In this document: positions 29,001 to 44,000 of the stretch, one piece after another | Layout: each line of letters begins with the position of its first letter | Position numbering within the stretch: position 1 is the stretch's first letter | DNA from: Silene conica | Taxonomy: Eukaryota; Streptophyta; Magnoliopsida; Caryophyllales; Caryophyllaceae | Direction: 5' to 3' | Assembly: GCA_029255685.2 (NCBI GenBank) | Contig: CM055316.2 | Coordinates: forward strand, 70,385,237-70,449,236 | Length of the DNA stretch: 64,000 bases | The notes under the pieces: generated by a model | The model's database searches: none | What the model saw: only the letters and a program-made list of their open reading frames with translations | Told to the model about the DNA's origin: nothing | Made by a program: the position numbers and the translations under genes

Positions 29001-32000
29001 ATTTTTTAAGACGATTTTGTATATAAAAGTTTGAATTTTTATATTTTTAACATTTTACGAGTGATTTTTAACATTTTACAAGTGTAACTTTAACATCTTA
29101 AGATTATTTTGTACATACAAATTTGATTTTGTGTAACTTTATTGCATAGTGAGTGTAACTTTAGAATTTTAAGGTCATTTTGAAACATAATGAGTGTAAC
29201 ATTAATTCACTGATAGTGTAATTTTGGTCTATTGAGAGAGAAAGTTTGGTCCATTGAGAGTGTAACTTTGGTCCATTGAGAGTGTAACTTTAGTATGGTG
29301 TAACTTTGTCCATTGAGAGGGTAACTTTGGTCCATTGAGAGTGTAACTTTAGTCAGTGTACTCAACAATAACACCAACTCAACAACCAAAATAAACAAAA
29401 TATCTAAAATCCAAAACAAACAAGATCTAAAAATAAAACGGGTGTAATTTTAATAAAATTTAATAAAAACGAGATCTGAAAAACAAAGCTACACCAATTT
29501 ACAAAGACGAGATTTGAGAAAATAAATAACAAGACGAGATTTTAATTACGAAATATTGAAAAAACATTGTAATACCTCGGAAATTCGATTTTGATATCTA
29601 TGTTAATTAGTCGAGTCAATAGCGCTTCTCTATACGGTTTTCGCTACTAGATTTATATTACTCAAGTGATATTGAGTTATGTTGTCATGGGGGTTCGAAC
29701 TAGGGACCATGGGACAATCAGATGGGCCTCAATATGCGTGTCTTAGAGGCAGCCCACACTAAACTTATTCTCATAAGTTCACACCCCCATCCCTGCCGTC
29801 ACTTTTATTTAAACGGTTTTAGTACTCGATAAATAAATTATCGAACTGTATGTTTTATATGTCGTCAGTGGGGTTTGAACTTGAGACCTTTGGGTTTAAG
29901 AGTGGGCCTCGTGTGTCATGTGCTATACAACAGCCCACGTAACTTACCAAACCCTCAAAACACACTCTCATACACGCATCACTGGGCCGCTCACAATAAG
30001 GTCGACCTATCTCGTTCTTACCCTATCCCTCACACAACCAATACTCCACTTGTGTAGCCGCCACCACAAAGAAGAGAAGGGAGGCTTGTACGGCGGATTT
30101 GCGTGAGTCTAAGGCAGTTCGATTTAGTCGTGAAACAGGTAGCGAGTTCGTGTGGAACACTTCTAGCGAGCTTGGACTTATCTACAATTCTGCTATTCGA
30201 GGTAGGGGAATACTGTATACATGGTGATGAGTAAACTGTTATTATTCGATGTTAATTATTTATATCTTTTTGTATGAGTGGTGTTATATTGTATTTAGTT
30301 AACTATATATCTCTGTGATGCAATATGATGTGGAGAATATTGGTATTAACCTTGTTTGTTTTATAATATCATATGATCGTTATATTGTGCTATTTAATTA
30401 CATCATTCTGAGATACGCTACGAGGTGATGAGATAATGGGTCTTGTGATTGGTGCGGAAATAATGGGTCTTGTGATTGGTGCGGAGATAATGGGTCTTGT
30501 GATTGGTGCAGAGATAATGGGTCTTGTGATTGGTGTGGAGATAATGGGTCTTGTGATCGGTGCGGAGTTTATTTGGCGTTGGATCGGTGCGGAGTTTATT
30601 TGGAGTTGGATCGGTGCGGAGTTTATTTGGAGTTGGATCGGTGCGGAGTTTATTTGGAGTTGGATCGGTGCGGAGTTTATTTGGCGTTGGATCGGTGCGG
30701 AGTTTATTTGGCGTTGGATCGGTGCGGAGTTAAGGGATGATTGATCCCAATATATATATTATAAGTTTGTTTATTTATTTTTTTTCCTCTACTCAACCTC
30801 GTGGTTGACCCTGTGTATTCGTGATCACCTGTGACGAACCAAATTATTGGGGAGCAGATTGACAGGTGTCTGAGACTATGGGAAGCTGTGGGAGGAGAGA
30901 GCTTGGATCCGGAGAGTCTAGATCACCGTAGTCAGTTAGCATGAGTTGTACTTACTTTTCATAAGACAGTTTTATTACAGTTGTAAGAACATGTTATGGA
31001 GTTTACCTTTTAATTAAAGAACTGTTTATCCTTCCTTTGTATCTTCTGCCTCGGGAAACCGAGATGGTAACACCCTTATTTATCTGGGGAGTCCTAGTAC
31101 AGGCCCTTAAATAAATGGGGGTGTTACAAACATACTCCCTCTAATTTAGAGTAATTGTTCCTTTTGATTTGGGCACCAAAAATAAGGAAATGATTTTAGA
31201 CCACACAAAACACCCTACCCAATATTGAATTGATTTTGGACCACAAAAAACTTACTAAAAAACGAAAGACGAACAATCATTCAACTCGCATCGAAAAGGA
31301 AAGAGGAACAATTACTCTGAATCGGAGGGAGTATAACATAACAAAAGATATATAATACCCACACACAAACACCATTTTATTTTTTAATTGAAATCTCAAA
31401 AATAAAAAAAAATAAAAAATCCAAAAGAGAGAGATACAAGCGATCCAACATGAAACGCCGTCATTGTAATAAAAAAAAAGGGATATTCTACGGTGTACCC
31501 TCGTATTTTTCGTTTTTCTATGTTGTACCCCTACATTTTATAATTTCTATGGTATACCCTTAAACTTCTTACTTATTCTCCATAGTGACCTCTTTCAAAT
31601 CTTCATTAACACTATTACTATTAAAATTCATAATTTGACATTTATTTTGACTTATTAATGTAGTATCACCATTCTATATAAAAAGTATCACAAATATCTT
31701 CAAATAAGCATAAACTTCTATTAAAAAAACACACGTTATGAAGCATGGAATAATAATAGCAATTTGATAAAATTGAGTTAGAATTGTATATTATTTGGTT
31801 GGTTAACGGTAATTCGGCGAACTAATAAGTAAATGAGAAGGTTGTGGAGTAATTGAAATGTTAAATAGACGATTTAATAGATAAATTAAGAAATTAAGCT
31901 AGCAAAACCAATAAATAAGGTCATTGTATAGACTAATGTATAGAGTTTAAGGGCATACCATAGAATTTTAAAAATGTAGGGCTACAACGTAAAAAATTGA

Positions 32001-35000
32001 AAAACCCGAGGATACACAGTAGAATATCCCTTAGTAAAAGCTTTTATACAAATTGCGTAATTTAATGCATAGTTGACTATCCATATCCCATCCACTTCAA
32101 CCATTGTGCATTGACTATTATAGAAGTTAGCATTCATTATTGACAAAGGCCTGAGGCGCTTTTAGGATTTAATGGAATGAGATGCATAAAAATTTCAACA
32201 ATAAAAATTTCTAGTTATATGAAAAAACATTGTTTCGTTGGACTAAATGTATGATGATATAACTTAAAATAAAAGTTGTTCAATACAAGGATGGTGAAAT
32301 CCGTGACCTTTAACTGAGAAATAGCCTTAATAACCACTAGACCAACATAATTAATATGCCACTTTACTAAAAAAATATTTAATTAGTTTTCTGAGAAGGG
32401 GTGCAGGGGTGCAGCGCCTCTAGCAAAGGCAATAATAGACAATAAGAGTACATAATTACCTAGGTGGCATCTGGTAAAAAAAAAGAGGAAAAGGTGATGG
32501 TGCGTGGTGGGGTGAGTGTGGCGAGGAGAGGTGGTCGTGGAAGTGAAGGGAGGTGGTGTTATTGGGAATGGTAGTGGTGGTGGCGGGAGGCGGTGAGGGA
32601 GCGAGAGAGGGTGATCTATTTGATTTTTTTGGGGTTTTTTATTTGGGTTTTAGAGAGATGAGAGAAATGATATTGTGTGAGATGAAAGAGAAGTGAGTGA
32701 GTGGAAAAGTATATATATTAAATTAGTGGTTAATTAGGATGAGTTATTGATTAATTAGTGAGGGTAAAGAGAGCGCGCGTTAGATTAGCTTATTATTAAT
32801 TACCATTTTAAGGGCTTGTTTGGTTACCCATTAAAATCATGGGATGTTGAACTTCCTGGGAAGTGTAAAATCATGTTGTTGTTTGGTTGCCAATATCATG
32901 GGAAATAGAACTTCCCACATGAATTTACTTCCTCCATTATGTGGGAAGTTACTCACCAAGTCCCCCCTCGGTCAATAGAACTTCCCGCATGAATTAACTT
33001 CCCATATGCGAACCAAACACTTTTTGCGAATTCACATGAATTGGAAATTCATGTGATCTTGAAGTTCCCGGAAACTTTAATTCCCCTATGTCAACCAAAC
33101 AAGCCCTTAGAGGTTTAATCTCAGTCATCCATCTCCCCGCATCTAATGGCTCTAAAGAGAACTTATGGACTCAATTGAAAGGGAGGACTCTAGAAATGGG
33201 ATCAATATATATATATATAATCCCTCTTATTCAGCCTATAGTTCCCCTTTCTCTAATATATGCAAGGAGTATTATAATGAAAGGGGAACATTAGGCTGAA
33301 TAGGAGGGAGTATTATATATATGACATGTTAACATTACACCTTGTCGCCTGATATAGAAAGTTTCCAACACATTAAAATATATTAAAAGAAAGCAAGGCA
33401 AGGATGACATTAAGCATTATAATGCACCTTTTTTGGCTTTGGAACATTCAGAAGACCTGCAGCTGCTTTTTGTGCTTGTTCCTGCACATGTATGCAACAT
33501 CACATCACACACTTTGAAATTAGATTAGAGAAAGTGGGACAGGGGGAACAAGAGGATGAACTACAACTTTACAAATTAAGACCTACAAGTAAACTCCGAT
33601 GTAAACAAAATAACATTCCAAATAGATGCAATCTAGACTAGACGACATAAGCAAAGATAAAATTCTTTCTTTGTAACTTCATGAAACTGAATTATTGCTG
33701 GCACTTGGAGAATACCGGAAGTTTATATAAAAAAAAGTGCAGCCACGTGCACGATGGCGTCCCCACAAGGCGAGTGTCCAGGAAAGGGTCCCACCATAAG
33801 GGTGCCATTGTCATATACTGAATAATTTAGTTTAGGTGCCATAAGGTATGAGCTAAATTAGACTATGATACCCCGAGGGTTGGCTAGTTACCTACAGTGT
33901 ACCATGACCAAAACTTCATCCACAAAAAATTGTCACAAAAATGGTGTGACAATTATTCATAATGATTTATTTTACAGTTTATTTTTGGTTTTTATTGTAC
34001 CCGAAAAAAAACTTCATTAGTTAGATAAAAATGGACTTATTTATCCTGTAAATCACCATAGGGAGGAATATCTAAAACCGGGTGATCTAAGTGGGAAATA
34101 ACTCAAATCTCAAGTCATCCAAGCGACATCAACCAAATCTTAAGGCACCAAAGTGCAAGTCAAGCTCAAAGCACAATGTGGAAAGTTTCCGATTGATAAT
34201 GTTATTCAGTTATTGCACATATTAAGGTCTTCCGTGCTTTTTTCCAAGAGGCTAGTTACTCATATTGCTTTCATGAGGTTAATAAATTAGCAGACTTTAT
34301 GGCCAATACACTTAAAATCGCTATTTCGAGGTGGGTTGAGTGTCAGTGCCTATCCTCTCCTCACTCATGAAGAGAGAGGACATACGTTGGTCTTACTCAT
34401 CAGAATCCAAACTAACTGGTATCTATAGTTTCCATAATAACAAGACATTTCAAGTAAAGATGAGTTGACTTAGAATTAGACCTCAAGGTACTCCCAGTTA
34501 ACCTTCTCCCAGATCATCTTCTTGTATTGCGTCTCTTGTTCATTATGCAAGTAAGCATCAACCTGCGAAAAAAATTCCAAAGTTAGACATGTACAAAGGA
34601 GATGCAAATCATCAATAAGTTCACACACAGCAAACTTCGTGAAAACCAATTGCACCAGTGAAGTGCGACTTTTAGAAAACATTGGTTGTCATTTGTATAG
34701 AAAAAATTAAACTAAAAAAACTAAGCAACGTGTGATCCCTCCATTCATAATTACATCAAATGAAAGCTAAGGCGGAGGACAAAGGACAGTATGATTCAGG
34801 CATCAGGCAGCATATGGGATAACACAATAAACTCGATTTATCTTGCCTTGATGACACCCTCTCCACCTTTGTCCCTTGCATAATTATAACTTCAGCGGAT
34901 CCTCGGCAAACACTTACGGTGCTTGTTGGGGGCATTGGCGGATCTGGGGGTGGATAGGGTAGGCAAGTGTCATCCCGCAACATAAAAATAAGAATAATTT

Positions 35001-38000
35001 CTGCACATATATTTCACAAAAACGTCTTGGGCTTAGTGGTTAAAAGTGGCTATATGTTAGAAATTCTGTGAGGTTGGAGGTTCAAATCTCATAAGAGGAA
35101 TTTGCTTTATTTTTGCTTTATTTCACCAAACTTCTCTTTCTTTTTTTCGTTTTCCAAGACATTCACAACGCTAATGACATCTTTATTCACACAATTTTTT
35201 TGGTTTATTACAAATGTATATTATATCTCAAATTCAAATATTCTAAACAAAAATATATATGAGAGCTTTTGTGGGATGGATATTTTTCTACTAATTACGG
35301 AAAAAATGTGCCCTCCCAAAGCAAAAATCCTGCATCCGCCCCTCGTTGGGGGTATCCAGGAAAGGGCAAGGGAATAAAAGTTAACGATTCCATAGCCACT
35401 ACCAACACCTGCCACTGGCTACTACCACTGTCGACTACTGCCAACGCCGGCGACACTAAAGCCACCGTCGCTAGTGCACTCTCCTTAGCCCATTCACTAT
35501 ACACGACACATCCTCACCCCATTTCAGAACACCCCCCTTTCCCCCTCTTTCCCTTTCTTGGTTCTATTCCCTTACCCTTAGATGGACCAAACACCTCCTT
35601 ACACTAATAACCTATTACTGCAGCTAGATGTGGCATTATAATATACCTCCTTCACACTTGCCTATGCAAGATCTATGGCGGCAAATGATGGAATACGCAA
35701 ATTTTTAGCCATGACCTTGAAATATCTCCTGTGTCTCCTAAAGCATATTTCTACAATTATTTGCAGACAGTGTACCACATACAGTAATTTTTTAGAGCAC
35801 ATGTCCATCACCACAAGCAAAACAAAATAGTACACACCTCTGCATCATCAATATCAGAAAAATTATCAGATTCATCGCCCTCCATACCCAGATCATCAGC
35901 TGTTCCAGAAATGCCTCCTAAACTATCTAGAACTTCATGCTCAATCGAAGCTTCTGGTGCATTATGGTGACAATAAAAATTGTTAAATCTACTCACTAAA
36001 ATTGTCAATCAAAAAGACCTACAACAAATGGTGAATAAGAACACGAACTTGTGGTTCTCATCTGATCAACTCCACCAGCATCCGCCCTTGTTACATCCTC
36101 AATCTGAAAAAAGACAAGAAATTTGTTAAGATCATAATTTCAAAACGAATCTTCTCATCACTCAGCAAATGCAACACACGGAATTCACTGCTCTTTTAAT
36201 CAAATATTCATCTTTATATAGAATATTAACATAGTCAAGCTCAGTAAAAGAGCAATACACAGTTCTCAACTACAAACATTGACAAAGAGGTCTACTCCCA
36301 CAACTCCACTGATAAACGTATTTTGAAATGCAGAACAACCTTCAAGCTTCAAAGCACCCCTGCCCATAGACCACAAAGTAGCTAGGAAATAATTTAAAAC
36401 ACTAGAACAAGTATCTCAAAGGCAGTAAAGAATATAATAAAATTTGGGTAAATCGTTTTACCATGTGGTGAATTTTTATTGTGAAAATATAAGACCACCC
36501 TGGAATTCTAATACCACCCCAAACATTAATTCCATCATATTTTCATGTACTAGGTAGTTTTAACTGCAAAACTTTGCTTCTCCGCTCCCATACTGAAACT
36601 CCATTTTTGAAGTAAACAGGAAAGTGCCAACCAGAAGAAGCTTAAGGTCTCACTAATTTCATTCTTTCTTCTCCAGAAGCATCAGTTTTAGCAGGCGAAC
36701 AATTTCTCATTTGACGGTAACTGAGTGGAGGCCGATACTACTACAGCATTCGTATGCCGCAAAAAGTATGGTTCACTCGAGGAAAAAGCACAAACATATC
36801 CATGCATCTCACATGTATAAAAGAAAAAAGCATAAAAGTAAACAACCGGTTAATTAAGCGGGTTTATCTCAGTTGGTACCCCAAAGTGGTAATATGTAAG
36901 TGTTTACTCATGTAGAAACACCCTCTTTACAATTGCCATTGTAAGCCTAGAATATTGCAATTTTGAAAGAAGGTGTTCACAGTACACATAAAAGTTCCAT
37001 CTACCTACCCTACACTCCTATAGCCTAGGCAGAAGTTAGAAGGCCTCTTTTTAGCAGAATTGGCACTATAGAATGGCACAGTGATGTGTGACACCATGGA
37101 ATGGTTTAAACAAAATAGATAATTTAGACAAAGAAAACAAGCAATTGACGGAAAAAAAAACTGTAGCTAAAACAACATATAGGTTAGTACAGCTGGATTG
37201 ATACAACTGCTTTCAGCTTGTTCTACATCCTGTAGAGAATTCTTAGCATTTCCCTCCGCACGTGCCTTGGCCAACCTCTCTCTTTCAGCACGCTGGAAAG
37301 CTGGAGGTTCTGATCCCCCATCCAGACCTCCTGATATTTTTATAAACTGCATCATGGATCAGTGCATAAAAAGGATGTCAAAGTTGAAGAGTATTACCGA
37401 CTTTGATATAAGTAGAATAATACCTCCGTGTAACAATCTTCACACAATCCATGGGCAAAATGAAGTTTGTCACTATCCTTATGTTCACAAAGCAATTCAC
37501 CTTCTTTAGACATGTTACCCTTAATGAAAGTATGTTGAGTAACATTGTTCTCAATCTCCTCAGCTTTCTGGATGAATTCCTCTATCTGTCACCAGCATAG
37601 ATAAGGAAACACGTTGAACCGATTTCATAACCAAAAGAAATATGATAGATTCTATAAGGTAGTTGTATCACCAAGTAGAACATCGCCAAAGCAGCACTGT
37701 CTTTCTAGTAATCCAGATTTGAGTGCAGGACCCAACATGATAGCAGTCAATGACATTAGCAGATAAATATGTCTACACCTCTAAAAGGAGATGTTTAATT
37801 CACTCAATAAAGGTATGAGATAGAGGTTTGACAAAAGTAAGGGTTTCATATCCATACCTCAAGCCCTTAACGTATCGGTTTCTCATTCCCAAGGAGGGGG
37901 ATGGGTACGAGATTAATACCCATGGGTACCAAATTAGAAAAAAGGTGAAAAAAAATACTGGCAAACACAAGATATGTGAAATCAAGTTCCAACTTCCAAC

Positions 38001-41000
38001 CCCATAACACCCAGGCTTTATTCCTGATTCCAAGCCCATACCCAGGCATGAAACAAACGCCTCCCGAGTTCTTAAAAAAAAAAGAAAAAACGGCCCAAAG
38101 AAAAGATAAAATGGCCTAGAGTGGGACTATCACCAATGTTTAAAAAGTAAGCTTTATACTTTAAACTCAAACAGCATAGGAGTATAAAATATGCTTTTAG
38201 CCCCACTAACAAAGTTTATCTAAATAACTGCAACCAGATATACAGATAAGGAGCCTCTACTGCAATAGCCTTCCATTTAGCCTACAGCCTATTATTTACC
38301 TCAGTAGGCATTAAGATGACTAACATTCTAAAAAACGACTAGTGCCCTTGATCACCACTGACGGTGGAAAATAGTCGTATAATCAAGCTGTTTAAGACCT
38401 ATCATTATTTAAAAGAAAAGAAGGAGAGACAGCAGTATAATATAGCCACTCGTAATTGACTGTAAGTCAGAATGAAACATCATGATGTGAATTTCAAGCA
38501 TGCACACACCGTAAGGCTTCCTGACTCAGTTCCCTCGAACTCAATCAACCTCTTATTCAATGTTGCTTCACATATATGTACAACCTTGATCTGCACAAAG
38601 TAGTAAGATTGTTAACTGAAGAAAAATTACGAGGCTCTGTTGAATCAATATTATAACATAGTAAAATCATTTTATAAATGACTCCCATAACCGTCGCATA
38701 CAGACAGGCTATCAAAAAATATGTTGCTGCAGGTAGTTCACGCAGGAAAAAAGGAAAAACTTACAACTTTAGTCTTTGGAATCTTATGACCATATGAAAG
38801 GGCAGAAATATACAGTGCTGCCCCGCACAAGCCACTAGGCTTTCTCCCCGTCTGCATGCACAAATTAAAACACAAGACGGGATTAAGGGATTAAGAGTAG
38901 CAAAGTGAGGGGATGACCACAGCTGAAGTTTTCAACTTAAGACCCCTATGAAACTAAGAGGGTTCTTGTTTGATCGAAAAAGTGCAGCACTACCAACTAT
39001 GCTTAAACTTATGGTCCATTGCGAATGTGGGAGTGATGATTGTGGTCACAGTGACTGATCTGGAGTTGCAGAAATGGCAGCTCAACATAACTTCAGAGGA
39101 GAAATTTTGCAAGTTTAATTCTGATTAACTTGCATTTCTAAGTGGAAATGCATTTAAGCTGAGCATATATTTGAAGTCCTAGTTCAAGCAATTAACTTCA
39201 ACAGGTAACTATAATCATGTGGAACTACATCAAGCTAAAGATGTGGATCAGCCATCATACATAATTGTGATCAGAACGAAAGAACTACTAGGCAATCTCT
39301 CACTAATTTGGGGTTCCTACATGGTGATTTTACATGCTATTATTCAGCAAGTGTTGGTATGAATGAAAGGACTGATAAACTAAGAAACTTGTCTGATAAG
39401 TGATTAAAACACAACAGAGCTATCAATACCTGCATCCAATCTCGTTTCATACTAGTCATTATGCGCAATGCAGTTTTCTCAACCTCGTGGTTTATCTCCC
39501 CCAACAAACCTGCAAAAGTCATTTTGAAAAATTGTTTGTAGCACGTTCCAGGGTAATTTCATCTTAATAGAAACTATATTTCAATTTATACATTAGTTCA
39601 TATTTCCCTTTTTCGGGCATGTAGCGAATAACCCCCATAACTTATGAACTACGTGCAAATCAGTCCCCTAAGTTTCACTTGTAGCAAATTAGCCCCTTAA
39701 CTTTTCAAAAATGTGCAATTAAGTACAAATCAAGTTTTTCACCATTTTTTTAACTAAAACCTATTATTTTCTATTATAAAAACAATTATAAATATATTTC
39801 TTAAATAATTACATGTAATATTTACATATTTAACGAAAAATGCGAACCAATTTTAATATAAACAAAAATTTGCTCATGTAACTTATCATTGTAACATCGT
39901 TAACAATTCTCATAACGCCAAAAAAAATAAAAAAATAAAAAAAGGATAATTTGTGAGAAACTACCTTACATTTATGTCCATTTGTGAACAACTACCTTAC
40001 TTTGTTTTTGTTAACAACTACCTTTCATTTTAATTTTTTGTTAAAAACTACCAAAAAAAGTTTTGAGGCCAATTTTTATTTATTATTGATTTCACACGTG
40101 TGAAAATTTGGGTTGCTTTATTCTTTTATTTTGTTTTTATTAGTTTTAACCTTCATTTACCTTAACCCCTCCCCTCTTCCATCCTATTGATTTACCCTAA
40201 CCCCTCTTCCATCCTCTTCATTTACCCTAACCCCTCTTCCATCCTTTTTAACCTGCATTTACCCATCTTATTTACCGTCACTTTCATCACTTTCAACTAA
40301 AACCTATTATTTTCTATTATAAAAACAATTATAAATATATCTCTTAAATAATTACATGTAATATTTACATATTTAACGAAAAATGCGAACCAATTTTAAT
40401 ATAAACAAAAATTTGCTCATGTAACTTATCATTGTAACATCGTTAACAATTCTCATAACGCCAAAATAAAAAAAAAAAAAAAAAAAAAAGGATAATTTGT
40501 GAGAAACTACCTCACATTTATGTCCATTTGTGAACAACTACCTTACTTTTTTTGTTAACAACTACCTTTCATTTTAATTTTTTGTTAAAAACTACCAAAA
40601 AAAAGTTTTGAGGCCAATTTTTATTTATTATTGATTTCACACGTGTGAAAATTTGGGTTGCTTTATTCTTTTATTTTGTTTTTATTAGTTTTAACCTTCA
40701 TTTACCTTAACCCCTCCCCTCTTCCATCCTATTCATTTACCCTAAACCCTCGTCCATCCTCTTCATTTACCCTAACCCCTCTTCCATCCTCTTTAACCTG
40801 CATTTACCCATCTTATTTACCGTCACTTTCATCACTTTCAAAAATCAAGCTATCAGTATGTATCTATACTTTTCCTTTTTAAGTTGGTAATTGTACATTG
40901 ATTTATTCACTTTCAATTTATAAACTTGAATTTACAAAGCAACGATTAATTGTATGAGTTTTTGGGTCTTCTTATTGCTGGTGAAAGGATTTAGCAAGTC

Positions 41001-44000
41001 CTTTGGACTGCTACTGTGAATAAGTTTTTGAATGTGGTAATGGGCATTGCAGCGTAATCAACGAAGTCGAGTACTCAAGGCCGTGCTTTAGTTTAGAAAT
41101 TTAAGGTAGTTTTTGACAAAATAAGAATGAAAATTTAAGGTAGTTTTCGACAAACTAAGAATGAAAATTTAGAGAACTCACACTTGTGAAATCCAACTCA
41201 TAAATAGAAATTGGCCTCAAAACTTTTTTTAGGTAGTTTTTAACAAAAAATTAAATAAAAGGTAGTTTTTAACAAAAAAAAAGTAAGGTAGTTATTCACA
41301 AATGGACATAAATGTAAGGTAGTTTCTCACAAATTATCCTAAAAAAATAAAAAATATTTGAACATATATTTTAATAATCAAGAATTTTAGGATTAAAATG
41401 TAATCAATAATTGTGATTTTCAATAATAGTAAAATATTTAATCAACAAATTTTATTTCTTAAAAATAAGATATGTGGTTAATCGCACACTATGAGAAACT
41501 TATGGGGTTAATTGCTACATTTATAACTTGAGGGGCTTGATTGCACATAGTATCATACTTATGGGGGTAATTTGCTATATTTCCTTTTTTTTAAAGATGA
41601 AAGAAATTTTCCAAACTACAGGACACCAACTCTTTAGAACGTTAACATAGGTCCATCAAGAGACATCTGCTGAAATGAGCAGCGAAAAATGTGGACCGTA
41701 TCTGATGAAATGAGCAGGGAAAAATGGGAACCGCACATTCGAAAAAAGTGCTAAACTGAGAAGCAAAAACTGTAAACTGCACATTTGAGAAAAGGATAGC
41801 AATGACATGGCAAAAGATTCCATGAATTGGGACTTCTTGCAGGAGGCTATGATGGAACTCAATTTCCCAATCAAATTCGTTAAGTGGGTACATGAGTATC
41901 TACAATTTAATTTTCCATCAAATAAATGGTTCCTCTGAACCCTTCAGTAAGAGGAAGAAAGGAATACGGCCAAGGGACCCCCTGTCACCCTATGTGTTTG
42001 TACTAGCTATGGGGATCCTCTCTCGTATGCTTAGGGGGGAAACAAATGAAAAAAATATAGCCATAACCCTAAATGTGCTAAGCTTCATCGTAAGCACCTT
42101 GCATTTGCTAGTGAATTGCTGATTTTTGCTCGAGGTGATGTGCCTTCTATTAAAGGGGTCATGAGTCATGACTGTTGACAGATTTGCTGAGTACTTTGGA
42201 CTGAGGTTGAACCCCAAGAAAACAAGCATTTGTTGCTTTACAGTAGAGTTCACCTTTAATTTGGAGACTGTAGCTTTTAGTTTCACAGGCAAACAGGTGT
42301 AATTGGTTATGCTCAGAATGAATCCCATGAGTATTTACTTTTCACTGTGCCTACATGAATGAGCTATGGAGCAGTATTTTGATTTGGTTGGGCATTCATA
42401 TGCTGATAGACACAACTCTACCTGTTACTATCTACTGTGGTTGGCATAAGAGAAATGCAAGGGTTTTTGCAGCTTTGCAAAGAACAGTCCACATTCTTTC
42501 TTGGCATATAAAGTTTTTATTAGCTTGTATTATGAACAAAGCTTTTCCACGTTTACTTAACAACGTTAGGATAACTAGTATACATTGTTTTTGTGGTTAT
42601 TGGTTTCCGGATATTTCAGGTGAATCACATTGATATCCCTTTGAAGAGGGGTTGCATCTACCTTTTTTCCCTAATGGTAGAATACAAAAACAAAAGTTAT
42701 AGAAAAAGTATAGAATCGACGTGCATCTTTAGGCATGTCAATGCTAAATTGCATTTGGGGAACGACAACTTCTTTAAACCAACTATACGGCCATTGTTGT
42801 CATAGGCAGAAAGGCTAAAAGCATACCATATGCGAACCGATGAATAAAGAGGCTTGGATCAACTAGCTTCCGTACAATGGCGTGCTCTTGAAGATGTAAC
42901 ACTTTGCAAAGCTGCAAAAATACAGCACCCAGGACATAGCTGCAATGCAGAATGAATCAAAATGCAAAACAATGACATATTATATCATAATACCAAATAT
43001 CTTGATAGAATGAGTTAAAGAAAAGAAGGGGAAGCCATGAAGTTCTAAGTGAAATATGTGCACGTGCAGAGAAGTGTCTTCAGAAAGTACACGACTCCCA
43101 AATTAGTATAGAATATCCTTACACATTAACTCTCAAATACTCCGCAAATTCAATAAGGAGGAATGGTCTGTTTTTTTCCCTGCAGAAGCAAGATTCGAAA
43201 AGATAAGTTAGCTACATGATTTAGTGATTCCAAGAATAATTCATCATTTCATCGCAGTAATTCTTAAAAGAGACAAGCTCCTACACAACTGACAACATCA
43301 GAGTGGCAAGGTGCCTAACTTCCATGACAGCACTGGTAAAAATTATTCACTGAATCAACATCTATTTCACCACAGATTTCTTAATTACTCCAATCTCTAA
43401 TGAACTGTGTTGCTTTGACACGGCCCATTTTGACCCAACCCCCGTGCCTGCTAGACAAGAAACAGATCCCGGTGCAGAACGCGTAATGAATATGACAGGC
43501 ATCTGGCTGATATTTCTACTTCATTTGAGCAAAAGAAGAGAATTAGTGATCTTTTGATTTTCTTTCTTGACAACTGTTTGCTTTACTATATCATCATTTT
43601 GAACTGACTAATGTAGGCTTGTGGGTTGCGGGCTATGGGTCTGGCATATTGGCAGTATCTACATAGTATTTGACCATATTGGACAGCCTGTAACAGCCTT
43701 TAATATATGTCACACTGTTGACATTTTCATTAATGAAAGATTAAATAAATAAAAGGAAAAACTCTTTTTATACTAGCCATGTCCCCATACCCATGTCCGA
43801 AAATTTGGACAGGGTCCCCTGTCTACAATTTCGTACCTTGGAGAACCTAAAACTAAAACAGTACCAGAATCCCACACCCATACACGAGATTGAGCAACAT
43901 AGTCAATGGGTATCAATGTCCAAAAACGACTAGAGTTGCCAAACATTTGAACAATAGTTACGCAATTAAACTGCTTACCGACATGCAATGTAAAGACATG

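Larger units (their letters stand above)
39602..41588. mobile_element. Outer TIR element of a nested pair in BRF1 intron 7
   Basis: The left end reads GTAGCGAATAACCCCCATAA and the right end TTATGGGGGTAATTTGCTAT. The inverted similarity runs about 120 bp on each side (TTAGCCCCTTAACTT and AACTTGAGGGGCTTGAT). It contains the element at 39944-41339. Boundaries approximate. Confidence 0.72.

Noticed and set aside
30435..30732. CRISPR-like repeat array
   Set aside because: Units are contiguous with no unique spacers, and this is a plant genome.
30436..30744. 102-codon ORF of nine-residue repeats
   Set aside because: It exists only because the minisatellite period is 27 bp; it lies in a solo LTR and has no sign of a coding role.
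35029..35090. tRNA gene
   Set aside because: Only box-like words are present; no acceptor stem or cloverleaf can be drawn.
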